Below are positions 1 to 10,600 of a stretch of DNA of 64,000 bases, one piece after another. This DNA is from Serpula lacrymans var. lacrymans S7.9. Lineage: Eukaryota; Basidiomycota; Agaricomycetes; Boletales; Serpulaceae. The DNA lies in NCBI RefSeq assembly GCF_000218685.1, contig NW_006763292.1, positions 2,495,909 through 2,559,908 on the forward strand, read 5' to 3'. Under the pieces are notes generated by a model. That model was not told the DNA's origin. It worked only from the letters and a program-made list of their open reading frames with translations, and made no database searches. The position numbers were made by a program, and so were the translations under genes. Position 1 is the first letter of the stretch. Each line of letters starts with the position of its first letter.

Positions 1-2362
1 TTGGCGACCCTTGATTGATCTATCAGGGTGACACCTTTGTTGTCATCTTCAATGCCGTTGGCATGATCCTCTCTTCTAGATAAAGCATCCGCTTTCCCCA
101 TTGAGCTTCCTGGCTTATGAATTAATTTATAATTGAACCTTGACAAGTACACCGCGTAGCGGGCCTGTCTCCGGTTCAGGTCTCGGGCCGTCATGAAGTA
201 CTCCAGGTTCTTATGATCGGTCCAAATTTCGAATTGGTGCCTAGCACCTTCTAAGTAGTGCCGCCAGTGCTCTAAAGCTCTAATGATGGCCAGCATCTCC
301 TTGTCGTATATTTGATAGTTGCGCTCTGTAGGCGACAAACTATGCGATAAATAGGCACAAGGCCTCCAAAGATCATCAGGGCATTTGATTGATAGAACAG
401 CCCCAGTGGCGAAGTCAGAAGAGTCGGTTTCTAGCCGGAACTCTTTGTCTAATTCAGGGAATGCCAATATGGGTGCTGTTGTAAATGCCTGTTTAAGCTT
501 ATCAAAAGCTTCCTGTTCTTTGGCGCCCCACTGCCAAACAAGGTCCTTTTTGGTGAGATCGTTCAACGGTCTCGTGATTTTTGCAAAGTTTTCAATAAAC
601 CTTCGGTAGAAATTGCCTAAGCCTAGGAAAGCCCTAACCCCTTTGACGCGAGTAGATTCTGGCCATTCCAAAATAGCTTGAACTTTCTCAGGGTTCATCC
701 TGATTCCGTTCTGGCCTATGATCATACCGAGGAAGTCTACTTCCTTCACTTTAAAATTACATTTTTCGGGTTTGACGAATAGGTCCCGTTCCTGTAAGCG
801 TCGAAGGACTTCTTGCACGATCTTGTCATGCTCAGCCTCATCGTCCGACTTTGTAAATATTAATAAATCGTCAATGTAAATGACGACACAGTTTTCCATA
901 TCCGCAAAGATCTCATTCATCATGCTCTGAAGGTCGCCGGTGAATTGGTCAACCCAAAGAACATAACAAGGGGTTCGAAAGATCCTCGGTGGCACGTGAA
1001 CGCGGCCTTCCAAGCATCTTCCTCTTTGATTCGTACATTATTGTACCCCCATCTGAGATCCATTTTAGTCAGAATCTTGGCGCCAGCCAATTTGTCTACT
1101 AGCTGACTAATTAAAGGCAACGGATACGCGTTTTTAACTGTGTGCTCATTCACGTAACGATAGTCCATAATCATACGCTTCTTACCATCCTTTTTAGGAA
1201 TGAAGAACACCGGGGACGTCATAGGACTTTTGGAAGGTCTGATGTAACCCTTCCTAAGTTGTTCGTCTATGAAACTAGATACCTCGTCTCTTTCGGGAGC
1301 AGAGAGCGGTATCATGTGTCCCTTCCTTGGTTTGAAGGTGTCTTTCAAATCTATAGCATGGTCCCAAGGCTTAGCCTCTGGGAAGCGCTCTGATTTGTGT
1401 TTTGAAAAGACTTTCCAGAAGTCGTGGTACTCGGGAGGTACCAGCCTCTTAATCTCTTCCTCAGGTTTTACCTCATCATCGTCATCGTCGATCTTTTCTA
1501 GAGATCTGAGCTCATAAATGTGACTAGCGTTTAACTTTTTGAGACGCTCATTGTGACGGACATGATTTGGTTTACCCAAGTTTACACATTCCTGGGGACA
1601 ACGTGACAATGTGACAACCCCTGTCTGCCAGTTGATCTCAGGATTGTGTTTAAATAGCCAGGTCCAGCCTAAGATTAAATTAATTTTCCCTAGTTGGGTA
1701 GCCTCGGCAGTGACTCGTTCTCTGTGTCCTTGGTATTCGACCACAAAAGAACATTTGTGTGTAATACAGCCACCTGCGTTAAGCGTACCGTCAACGTTAT
1801 AGACGGGAATAGATGTTTCTAATTTTACAAGGGGGAGTCCAATTTGCTCCGCCCAGACCTGATCTATGAAGATCCCGTTAGCGCCTGAATCAAGCAGTGC
1901 GCTTGTTGAGTGTACTTTGCCCCTGGCAAGGTTTTCCACGCCAACGTCTAAACAGATCTCTTTTTGGAATAAATACGTGCGCATCAACACACGCCTTGGG
2001 ATTTCGGGAAAGGGTGGCTCCGAAGAAGAAGAAGAAGAAGAAGAAGAAGAAGGAATTTTGAATGACACATGTTTTTCTATTTTTGTTTTACCAGAATCAA
2101 GCACCCTAGTGTTTGTCTCGCCGGGGCCACGCTCCAAGGGAGACGCTGGTGCAGCGGTAGTATCATAAATATTACAGTTACATTTCTTTATACAAGTACA
2201 TACTTCTGATAACAAATTAAAAAATTTATTTACAAATTGGGGAGCCATCCCCGTCATTCCGTTATTGCTCGTGCAACACCCCGGAGCAGGGGCCACTTTG
2301 TTGTGGTTTACTTCATTTTTACCAGGAGCTAAGGTACCCAAGTGACCTAAGCCCCGAATTCT
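1..2362 (-). pseudogene. pol: Ty3/gypsy Pol: protease, reverse transcriptase, RNase H (frameshifted, 3' end outside window)
   Basis: The pol frame opens in -1 relative to gag. It contains a retropepsin-like aspartic protease active site (LLDSGANG, around 1885-1905), then reverse transcriptase with the conserved blocks KDGKKRMIMDYRYVN, KMDLRWGYNN and FGLTNSPATF. Near base 939 the frame is lost: the expected TFQ-MMNEIF junction is one base short, giving two adjacent stops. Beyond it the second frame still encodes the RT catalytic box YIDD (about 865-876) and the RNase H region (DSSDFATGAVLS), open to the window edge. A poly-serine run at about 2025-2052 comes from a GAA/TTC microsatellite. The single-base loss makes this copy of pol non-functional. 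Confidence 0.85.
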
Positions 2363-3405
2363 TTTCCCTGAGCCTTCATTTCGTTGACCTGTTGGTCATA
2401 GAAGAAGGCCCGGATTTCGTCGTAAGAACGACCGGCCAAAGAGTTGAGCCGATCGTCCGGCTTTGCGATTTCTAATTGGCGCGCCTGGCGCCTTTGATTA
2501 TTTTGTTGGGCAGCCTGCGCCCCGTTTCTACAGTCTCGGGACATGTGTCCCTCTTGGCCGCAGTTGTAACAGTTGCCCTTGAATCTGCGCATTTGTCCGC
2601 CTTGGACCGCACCGATATCCATAGGAGCACCCTGTCCTGGCTGCAGCCCGAACGGCTTGAACCCGTGAGAGTGATTATGATGTTGGTTTGATGACCCAGG
2701 GCGCCTCTGGGGTGTGGTGGTTTGTTTGGTGGACCCGCCACCTTGGTGCATAGCGTAGAGCTCCATGGCCCTACCGACTCGTCGGACTTCCTCAGCTGCC
2801 AGAGCCAGGTCGTCACTTCTTGTATCCTGCAGGTAGATCTGTTCTGCAATGCGAGGGTTCACATTGTGTTCCAGCAGTTCTACTGCGTGTTCGTTACCTA
2901 ACCCTCCTTGGATGGAGAGGGCCAGGAACCGGGTGACATAATCATCCGTCCTCATGTTTCCTTGTTTGAAGGAACGGATTTGCTGACGCGCCCAGTCTCG
3001 CTCAGCTTGCGGTTTGAAATATTTTTCGATCTCTTTCTTGAGATCGTCCCAGGTAGGCCACACACCCGCGGTGTAGCATTCCTGAAGTCTTACTTGGGCG
3101 TATCGACCCGCCACAGGTCCTTTTAGGCGAGATAGCACCGCAGTGGCTACCTCAAAATTGTCGGCGAAAGCGTCCCAGTTCGCCTTGACCCAAATCTGGA
3201 GCTTGATCCACCATTCGGCAAATCGCGCTCGGTCTCCTTCAAAGGCGCCAGGGTCAGCAACGACTTCGACTTTCTTGTTAAACTTTTTCTCTACCGAGGG
3301 GGTTGCTACAGGGGGGTTGGCCTGTATCTCGGCGAGCTGCGAGGTTAATTCCGCTATCTGCACACGCATTGCGTGCAGTAGCGCATTCATATCTTGCGAC
3401 GACAT
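2347..3405 (-). CDS. gag: Gag protein of the Ty3/gypsy element
   Basis: An intact 352-residue Gag, the capsid/nucleocapsid precursor of the retrotransposon particle. The central part (about residues 60-200) has the retrotransposon-Gag pattern with conserved tryptophans (FAEWW, WPTWDDLK) and a following helical segment. A CCHC zinc knuckle (CYNCGQEGHMSRDC) near residues 280-293 would bind the element's RNA. The start is the first ATG after the leader, at 3405. The stop at 2347 overlaps the upstream extension of the pol frame, which lies in -1 relative to gag; a slippery heptamer sits just before the stop. Transposon gene, not a host gene. Confidence 0.88.
   Translation of the reverse strand: MSSQDMNALLHAMRVQIAELTSQLAEIQANPPVATPSVEKKFNKKVEVVADPGAFEGDRARFAEWWIKLQIWVKANWDAFADNFEVATAVLSRLKGPVAGRYAQVRLQECYTAGVWPTWDDLKKEIEKYFKPQAERDWARQQIRSFKQGNMRTDDYVTRFLALSIQGGLGNEHAVELLEHNVNPRIAEQIYLQDTRSDDLALAAEEVRRVGRAMELYAMHQGGGSTKQTTTPQRRPGSSNQHHNHSHGFKPFGLQPGQGAPMDIGAVQGGQMRRFKGNCYNCGQEGHMSRDCRNGAQAAQQNNQRRQARQLEIAKPDDRLNSLAGRSYDEIRAFFYDQQVNEMKAQGKEFGA
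2362..2368 (-). promoter_or_regulatory. Candidate -1 ribosomal frameshift site (slippery heptamer)
   Basis: On the minus strand the sequence is GGGAAAA, an exact X-XXY-YYZ slippery heptamer, in register with the gag codons CAG GGA AAA and 12 bases before the gag stop. A -1 slip here enters exactly the frame that runs into the protease domain, with no stop between. I could not test for a downstream stimulatory structure. Confidence 0.6.
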
Positions 3406-3929
3406 GTCGACTTGTTCTCTTTGGGTAACGTAAAAATAGGTAACTGGGGGTCCCCGCTTGCTATCTGCGGATCAACCTCTTCCCAGCTGAGTATCGGATC
3501 TCAATCTCCGACTACCCACACTATAGTATTTGAAAAAGTATATAAAAATGTAAACGTAATAAACCCTGGTCCGAACGGTTGTCAGGGGGTGGTCCGCTTG
3601 TTAAGCTGTCAACCCTTCTCCAGACTGGCGGAGGCAAGTGCCCGGCCTGGTCAGAGGTATTCGAAAGTGAAAGTTTGTATTTTAAATCTAATCAACAGTG
3701 GTTCCACACCGACTGCTGAGCTAAGGTACTCCCCTTAACGCTGGGGGCCGCGTATCGAAGGTTTTGGGTTCTTCTCCCAAAGCACTACAAGGCCGTCGCT
3801 AGGAGCGCACCTATCTGCTATGTGGGATATTCCTAACCGCTAACCAATCTCCTTCACCCTGGAGTCCGGGTGCCCAAATGATGGGACTTCTGCACACACG
3901 TGCGAGAGAGTAGAAAGAGCGAGTCCTAA

Positions 3930-4319
3930 TGTAACAACCAAGAGTTAGTTACTCTGGCGCACACAGGAACACACTATAAAGGTAGTGGAAGATGGGGAGT
4001 GGGTACCCCTTGGGCTGCAGTGAGTTAGTTGGTATACAACAGGAGGACTCGCTGAGGAGTCTCCTGGATCTATTGGGGTATATATACTACTACAGGTTTG
4101 TTTGTACATGTGTACTATACAGTTGATGAAGGCAGTGGCTGATGATGTCATAGGGCCTAGCCCGTATGGCCAGCTCCACTGCATGAGAGAGTTAAGTCTA
4201 AAAGTAAAAGAAAGGCAAAGCGGCATGAGAAAGGGAAATGCCGCGTGGCACTTAAAGTATAAAGTTAAAGCGGAGAATAAAAAGGAAAGGAGATGTCCGG
4301 AAATTGTGTTATCGTAACA
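3930..4319 (-). repeat. 5' long terminal repeat of the Ty3/gypsy element
   Basis: About 390 bp. On the minus strand it begins TGTTACGATAAC and ends GGTTGTTACA, giving the TG...CA ends and short inverted repeat (TGTTAC/GTTACA) normal for LTRs. A TATA-like stretch (minus-strand TAGTATATATAC) lies near 4076-4092. Edges were inferred from one copy only because the 3' LTR is outside the window. The sequence between 3406 and 3929 is the element's untranslated leader; I saw no clear tRNA primer-binding site starting with TGG. Confidence 0.7.
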
Positions 4320-4321
4320 AT

Positions 4322-5220
4322 GGCTTGTACCCTCATCCCCACTAGCAGGATGGACAAAGCCGGATTCTCAATTCAGATGAAAAAGGGAATCTGCGAGATA
4401 CTCTCCTTTACCTGACAGAAAAGCAATTGCCCAATATCAACATCAACAATCTCCATTGCTTGATGGGTCACATATCACACAAGGCAGCCAGATATCTCAT
4501 AACAGCCGGTATGGTTGATGGGATAGACCTAGATCAATCTGAGAAGGTTGTCTTCTGCAAACTATGTGTACTCACTAAAGCACAACAATGGACTTTTCCT
4601 AATGTCAGTAACACATAACACATGTGCTAAAACCTATGGTGAACACATTCATAGCGACCTATGGGGGCCAGCTGCTGTCAAAGATATAAAAGGGAAACAC
4701 TATATGCTAACTCTGACAAACGACTATAGCCGGGAAACACACATCAATCTCTTGGCCAAGAAAGATGAGACATTCACTTTCTACCATTATTTTGAAGCAT
4801 GGCTGATCACGCAGAAAGACGGAGCAAGGATAAAAATCCTACGCTCTAATCACAGTGGTGAGTACTCTAGCATCAAATTTGATGAGCACCTAAAGCATCA
4901 GGGCACAATGCGAGAACTCACAGTTCACGACTCCCCACAATAGAATGGAGTTTCTGAACAAGTCAATCGCACCATTGTCAAACTGGCCCGAGCAATGCTC
5001 ATATCTTCTGGACTACCAAAATTTCTATGGGGCAAAGCACTGAAACATGTGGTATGGATCAAAAACAGGTCCCCTACCAAGGCAATTATCAGCAAAACTC
5101 CCTTCAAAATGGTACATCACATGAAACCCATGCTAGATGATCTCCATGAATTCAGCTGTACCAGCTATGTCAAAATAATGGGCGCTGGCAAGCTTGATTC
5201 ACATGCAAAAGCAAGGAAAT
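4322..5220 (+). pseudogene. Copia Pol fragment: GAG-pre-integrase and integrase
   Basis: The fragment starts in the conserved stretch before GAG-pre-integrase (SRMDKAGF at about 4348), followed by a GAG-pre-integrase zinc motif with the HisHis pair replaced in part (LHCLMGHISHKAA, then CKLCVL). The integrase catalytic core follows: the first aspartate is kept in HSDLWGP. The second is lost, since the usual LRSDNGGEY reads LRSNHSGEY, and the glutamate region NGVSEQVNRT is preceded by a TAG stop. A frame change lies near 4600. It ends at codon 5220, where the next element inserted, and the frame continues at 7669. Degenerate transposon gene. Confidence 0.85.
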
Positions 5221-5608
5221 TGTGAGGCAACAATAAACTATAACAAAAACAAAACCTGTCTCCTTCTGCACTTGCAGGGAGTAAGAGGTTTGATGAGCTT
5301 GCGGTCGACAGACGCTAGTAAATATAGCGAGTAGAGGACTTTGGGAGGTGAGCTCAAGGGTTTTGGTTGAGGAGTAAAGCGGTAAATTCAGTAATAGAAA
5401 ACTAAAGAACTATACATGAATAGGTAAGGCTTTATATAGTGAACTGTTCGTCCCTCAGACCGAAAGGAGAATAAACGAAAAGTGGTCTGAGGAATAAATC
5501 GTCCAATAAGAAAAAGAAAACAACTATCGTACAACTTTAACTTGATTAATCAACGGTGTCGATGATGAGAACTGCTGTTAGAAAACCACACACAAAAACA
5601 AACTAACA
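5221..5608 (-). repeat. Candidate LTR at the left end of the inserted element
   Basis: In minus orientation it would start TGTTAGTTTG and end TTGCCTCACA, 388 bp, with a purine-rich tract immediately outside its start, as expected for a 3' LTR. A TATATAG-like motif occurs inside (about 5435). No matching second copy was found near 7281-7668, so this is only a candidate. Confidence 0.35.
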
Positions 5609-7668
5609 CATAATCCTCCCAGATTCCACGGAACTTGTTTATAGGCTTTGCCTCCTAGAACAGTGGAGTGGTCTGGTTGTTCGTGGGGTGGTACGTATAA
5701 AGATCCTTCAAAGTAAAACCCAGAGGTGTATGAGTGTGGGTTTTGAGGAGGAGGGATAGTTGAATTTATAGATGATAGGGGCTTAGTGACGGGTATAGAT
5801 GAGCACTACCTTGCTAATTGTAGCACAAGGTAGGTTTGAGAACATTGAGGATGACGAGGTGACGAGGTTCCCAGTGATAGCAGGCTCCTGACGCACAAAC
5901 TGTAGTGCTCAGAAGGACTCTAATCGAAAGGGATAACAATGACACAAGTAGCAGTAAGAAGTGGACTTAAGATTAGAGAAGAAGTCTGGAATCGAGTACT
6001 TGTTTTTTTTTTTTTTGCAAGGTAAAATACAGGGGTTTATATAGTAAAAGAAAAGTAGGCTATGCACAGTATAGCTGTGCAAAAAGAATGAGAAAGAACA
6101 TGAAGGAAGGAATGTATGCTGATGAATCCTGCATAGGTAGTACAGGATAAGATTGTCAAAAAAGGAAAAGAAAGGGATAGAACAATGAATGCTGTGAGTA
6201 ATGTCACAGGTTTGTACAGCCATAAAGTAAAGTCCAATAGCAAAAAGAGAGCAGGAAAATCATGATGTCATGGGAAGATGCACTGAAAAAAGGGCAAGGC
6301 AAAACACTATCAGTATCAACACAGTTCCTTTATTGCCAGTCAGGCATTCTAAAAAAATATGTGTCCATAAAAATGATTCAAAAATCAAAAATAATCGCAC
6401 TGTAAATGAATGTTCTGCTGAAAAAAAAGAAACTAGAGCCACCGGTCCACCACCTAGTCCAAATCCGACAGTTCCATGGCCTTACCAATGGACTGGTTGT
6501 GTTGGACCACCTGATCAAACGAGGGAGGGAGAGGAGTAGTTCCAATTTGGAACAAGTGAGTCCCAGGCAGCGTGTGGTAGGTGTAGCTGTAGCGAAGACA
6601 ATGGACAAAAGATAAGTGTACCCAAGTGAATGGGACAGCGATAAACATGGGCGACACAAGGGGATGAACCTTCTCCAGCTCAAAAACTACCCACCCACAC
6701 TCCAACTAGGCAAGACGAGCGACCGATGTTTTGATAGTATATGATGGCAGATCGACGTCATGAAGATAGACCTGTTGCCCTATTTGGACCGGCCGCCGGG
6801 GCTTTGCTGATATCAGCAGTGGCACGTGGTAGTCAACGGATTGGCGACGGAAGCGGATAGGAAGTGGTGACATCAGAAATGGTGGGGGTGCAAATAAGAT
6901 GAGGAGGAGGAGGGTGGAGGTGACAAAAAAGTGGATTAGAATGGGGATCCAGAAATGACTGTCAGGTGAGAATAAAAAGGAGAGGAAGGGGCCCATGGTG
7001 GGGCTAGGCAAAGGAAGGGGAGTAAGGGAAACGACAAAAGTGAGGGCGCAATGCAATGTGTAGCCAGTGGCGACGCAAAAATTTGCCGAAATGCCGAAAT
7101 GCGGAAAGTACCGAATGGAAAAGCAAAGGTGAGCGTGACTGGATTGCCTAATAGAGGTGGTGCTGATCAGCCACAAGTTCAAAAAAGGCAATGTTAATTA
7201 CTATTCCACGTGGCACTGTGCCTGTGTGGCGCAAAGGCGAGTCTTTTTGAATATTCACTTTGTTATTGACACCTGTCCATGCTACCAATCAACTTTGGTG
7301 CATGACAGCGGGTGAGAGATTTGTACTAATAATAGATGTTTGTTACGCGTGTTCAGGAACCGTATCCTCATGATGAGGTACAATCCTGATCAAAGTGTTT
7401 ATTAGTATATCCAGGCCTTAATGGGGCTTGGAGCTGGTTGGCGAGATGCCTACTACCAGTCCCTAACCATTGTGCTGGCTGACTGGGAGTGATACCCAGT
7501 CTCTGATCTGTGATATAAAGTGGTAACGGTGGTTAAGAAAGCCTGTGAGGGCTATGAGAAGTAATATGGCAAATGATACCTCTGGCCCTAGAGCCAGAGG
7601 TGTAATGGGAAAGGCATTCGAGAACCAAGACATAGAGAAGATAAGAAAATAATAAAATGGTCCTTACA
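5221..7668. mobile_element. 2.45-kb non-coding element inserted in the copia integrase/RT junction
   Basis: The segment begins TGTGAGGC and ends GTCCTTACA (TG...CA). It is bounded by the 5-bp repeat GAAAT at 5216-5220 and 7669-7673. Removing it plus one GAAAT restores the copia reading frame (ARKWLGHDDESKG), which fixes both edges. A minus-strand purine-rich GGGAGGATTATG next to TGTTAGTTTG at 5599-5621 looks like a polypurine tract and LTR start, suggesting an LTR at 5221-5608. The right end does not match that LTR, so the class is unresolved. It has no credible protein; a T15 run lies at 6001-6016. Possibly a deleted or non-autonomous LTR element with further insertions inside. Confidence 0.7.
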
Positions 7669-8948
7669 GAAATGGCTGGGTCATGATGATGAGTCAAAAG
7701 GCTATAGGATTTACTGGCCAGGAAAACGCACTATTAGTGTAGAACGGGACATCATCTTCAATAGAGACAAGCAGATGACTAAGAATACCACATCTTCTTG
7801 GATCCGAATAAACTCCCTCCTAATTTGAATGACCATGTGATCAGCGCCGATTTGGTCTTTTTTGATGACTCACCAGTTTTCTTGCAGCCGCTTCACCCTC
7901 GCATCCAACTACATCCAAACGGGCAGCCAGCCATCCACCCCATTCTAGCTGCCCAACCCAACCAACCACCACTCCAGCCAGTCAATGAAGGTCCTCAAAT
8001 CCTTGAAGACCCTCCTCTTCAATGAGAACACCTGCAACAAGTCAAAATGAAGCCTGCAGGCTTCTACAGAGCCCTGCACGAAGGCCAAATCGCAAATGTT
8101 GCAGCCACGAATGACACGGATGAGTCAGACAACAAAAACAGAATAGCCACTTACCTCAGTGCTTTCAACCATCCACAAGTTGCAACCTCAGTCATTCAGC
8201 ACGACAACAATACTCCTACCATGTTCAAAGCACTGAAAGGACCTTACCGACAAGAGTGGCTTAAGGCCATAGAACAAGAACTACAGCAAATAGAAGGGCT
8301 GAAGACCTGGGAACTTGTCAAACCTCCGCTGCATGCAAATATCGTCAAGTGTCACTATGTACCAAGGATCAAAAGAGGTCCCAACTGCGGAATCACTAGA
8401 TTCAAAGTGCAGCTGGTGGCTAATGGTAACACCCAAATATACGGTGTTGACTACTCTGAAACATACTCGGCCGTTTCTTGCATGACAACAAACCGGCTGG
8501 TTCTTGCTCATGCAGCTGAAAAGGACTGGGAAATACATCAAATAGACATTAAGAGTGCTTATCTCAATACTAACATTGACAAAGACATCTTCATGTATCC
8601 TCCACCACATTATCTCAGCAAAGACCAGAAAGGCCTGGTATGCAAATTAAACAAGGGCCTGTATGGACTCAAACAGGCTGGAAAGCAATGGTACAAACAG
8701 CTGTCTAAGACATTCAAAAGACTAGGCTTTCAAAAATCCCAGCACAATCATGCCCTTTTCATAAGGCACTGAGAAACTGATGGAATGGTTATCTCTGTAT
8801 CTGTCAATGATATGCTAATCAGTGGTAGCAGCATAGTTGTAATTGAAGATTTTAAAACAGGCATAAAGCAAGAATATGAGATCACTGACCTTGGCAAGAT
8901 TAACTGGCTCCTAGGAATTGAAATAATGCAAAACAGAGCCGCTTGAAC
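7669..8948 (+). pseudogene. Copia Pol fragment: linker and reverse transcriptase
   Basis: It continues the copia frame with the block before RT (ESKGYRIYWPGKRTISVERD) to about 7770, then a frame change and a proline-rich linker. Copia reverse transcriptase follows at about 8220-8940: WLKAIEQEL, the first catalytic aspartate in QIDIKSAYLN, LNKGLYGLKQAGKQWY, and GKINWLLGIEI. The catalytic YVDD box reads SVND (about 8809-8820), so the first active-site aspartate is replaced by asparagine. TGA stops interrupt at about 8770 and 8944, both at places where an arginine CGA codon is expected. The 3' portion is cut off by the next LTR. Non-functional. Confidence 0.85.
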
Positions 8949-9362
8949 TGTTACAATTTCTACTCCTTTTATGGACTACTCATTTCTCTTTACTCATTGG
9001 TTATACCATCGGACCAATGACTCATTTCCTTCACATACATTTACGTTTTCTTTGCAAACTACATTACCTAGTATAGTATTTAGCCCTCAACAGGCAAGCC
9101 TCCCCTAGATAGGACCTAACTCCTATCACCAATCTTATTTCCTATAAATACCTTTGTAACAGTAGTAGTATTTCTTCAATACAATTCTACGCAGTTTACG
9201 CTTACAAAGCTAGACTCCTAAGATCAGACTTCTACTCAGAAGAAGACCAACTCTTGTTGGAAGAACTCTACTCAGAACTACATTCTCAAAACTTGTCTTC
9301 GGATAAGTCTCCTAGAAACCTTGACAAACCCTCAGACTTTGTTAAGCACTTTGTGCGTAACA
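8949..9362 (+). repeat. 5' LTR of a second gypsy-type element
   Basis: About 414 bp, starting TGTTACAATT and ending TGCGTAACA, so the ends form an inverted repeat TGTTAC/GTAACA. It lies directly upstream of a gag frame on the same strand, as expected for a 5' LTR. The left edge is uncertain by some bases because the first codons after it still resemble copia sequence (TVTIS after the expected arginine). No second copy is available to fix the boundary. Confidence 0.6.
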
Positions 9363-9402
9363 AAATAATTGTATTCTAACCAGAAGTCCCACCTATTTAG
9401 GT

Positions 9403-10600
9403 TTGGGAAGAAAAGTTGACAAGACGTCGCAACAACCAACAACCAGATCCCAGAGAGCAAGAGGAAGCTCAGACAACCCACAAACAGCAACACCACCAAC
9501 ATCATCCCGACAAGGAAGGATAGAAGCACCACCCCCCTTCCCCCAACCAGACGTATCCCGACTCCACATCAGAGAACAAGCAGACGCTCTCTACGAAGCC
9601 AGAACACGTTGGTTACAGTATTATGCAGAAAGCCACCCCCAGCTAATACCCACAACACAACACGACCCCCCAGTAGTTGTAGAAAACATCTACAACGAGA
9701 ACGACTTTGAAGAATACGCGGCAAATGGTGACCCAATACCACCTCCCACACCACAGATACTCCCCGTCGCACCTGCTCCATCCCCTATCCCACCACCATG
9801 CACCATGTATAATGCTACAGCTTCCAAACCCACGATGATTGGGAAAATTGATGACTTCAATGGAACCCCAGATAAAGCCCAAAGGTGGATATTGTCCGCC
9901 AATCTACACTTTGATATCAATGACACCATCTACAACTCCGACAAAAAAAAGGTATATGTAGCCCTCAGCTACATGAAGGATAGCAACGCCGCCTCATGGA
10001 GCGAAGCCAAGATGACCGAATACAAAGAGAAGAACACCTACCCCACGTGGGCAGACTTCATGAAAACCTTTACAGCCAGTTTCAGAATGGCGAATGTCAA
10101 AGGAACGGCCTTGGCCGTCTTGATGAAAATGAAGATGGAACAAGGAGAAAATGCAGTAGCATTTAACTCAAAATTCATGCTAGATGCTGGGAAGAGCGGC
10201 ATCAACAATGAAGTCATGATCATGGTTTATCAAAAGGCTATCCGACCACCCCTTCTTCGCGGGGCACTCACCAGAAAGGAACTACTCACTATCAAAGACT
10301 GGATGAGCACAGCGGCGAACCTAGACGCCAACTGAATCAGTGCCAACGCTATCTCGGAAGGAGTGTGGGGAGCCACAAACAAAAAAAGACAGAACGACAG
10401 AAACCACAAAGGTGGACCAACCACCAGAGGTAGAAGATTGACTAAAGATGAAGAGGAATCAAGGAGGAAAGAGGGAAGGTGCTTCATATGCAACGAGAAA
10501 GGACACATAGGAAGGAATTGTAGGAACAACGAGTGTGCGATTCCGGCTTCCTGTTGGTGGAATAAGAGAGGCATAACAGGTCACGTGTATTACTAGGGTC
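9403..10600 (+). pseudogene. Gag of the second gypsy-type element, interrupted and truncated
   Basis: A Gag frame starts at 9403 with a basic, Pro/Gln-rich leader, then the retrotransposon-Gag core (MIGKIDDFNGTPDKAQRW, YPTWADFMKTF, PPLLRGALTR; residues about 135-300). A TGA at 10333-10335 stands where the family has a tryptophan, and the frame continues to a CCHC knuckle (CFICNEKGHIGRNC, about 10481-10522). Recognisable sequence stops near 10,600 with no protease or RT, so the element is cut off. Dead copy by stop codon and truncation. Confidence 0.8.

Larger units (their letters stand above)
1..4319 (-). mobile_element. Ty3/gypsy LTR retrotransposon, 5' LTR to RNase H (truncated by window edge)
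   Basis: Read on the minus strand, the element runs 5' LTR (3930-4319), a roughly 525-bp untranslated leader, gag, then protease-reverse transcriptase-RNase H reaching the left edge of the window. The integrase and 3' LTR must lie beyond base 1. Domain order protease-RT-RNase H marks it as Ty3/gypsy rather than copia. It sits inside an older copia element, whose reading frame resumes directly after the LTR at about 4320. Gag is intact but pol has a frameshift near 939, so this copy is probably unable to move on its own. Confidence 0.9.
4320..8948 (+). mobile_element. Ty1/copia retrotransposon remnant, host of nested insertions
   Basis: Copia-order pol fragments (GAG-pre-integrase, integrase, then reverse transcriptase) lie on the plus strand at 4320-5220 and 7669-8948. 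A 2.45-kb insertion separates them. The left part is missing because a gypsy element inserted at 4320; the right part (RNase H and 3' LTR) is replaced by another gypsy-type LTR. Integrase preceding RT is diagnostic for Ty1/copia. Several stops and lost catalytic aspartates show it is the oldest and most decayed element of the nest. Confidence 0.88.

Noticed and set aside
2025..2052. GAA/TTC microsatellite as an independent feature
   Set aside because: It is inside the gypsy pol frame and simply encodes a serine run.
6706..7191. 161-codon minus-strand open frame inside the 2.45-kb insertion
   Set aside because: Low-complexity, Phe/Leu/Ser/Pro-rich reading with no motif; overlapping frames on both strands; lies in a segment with transposon-like edges.
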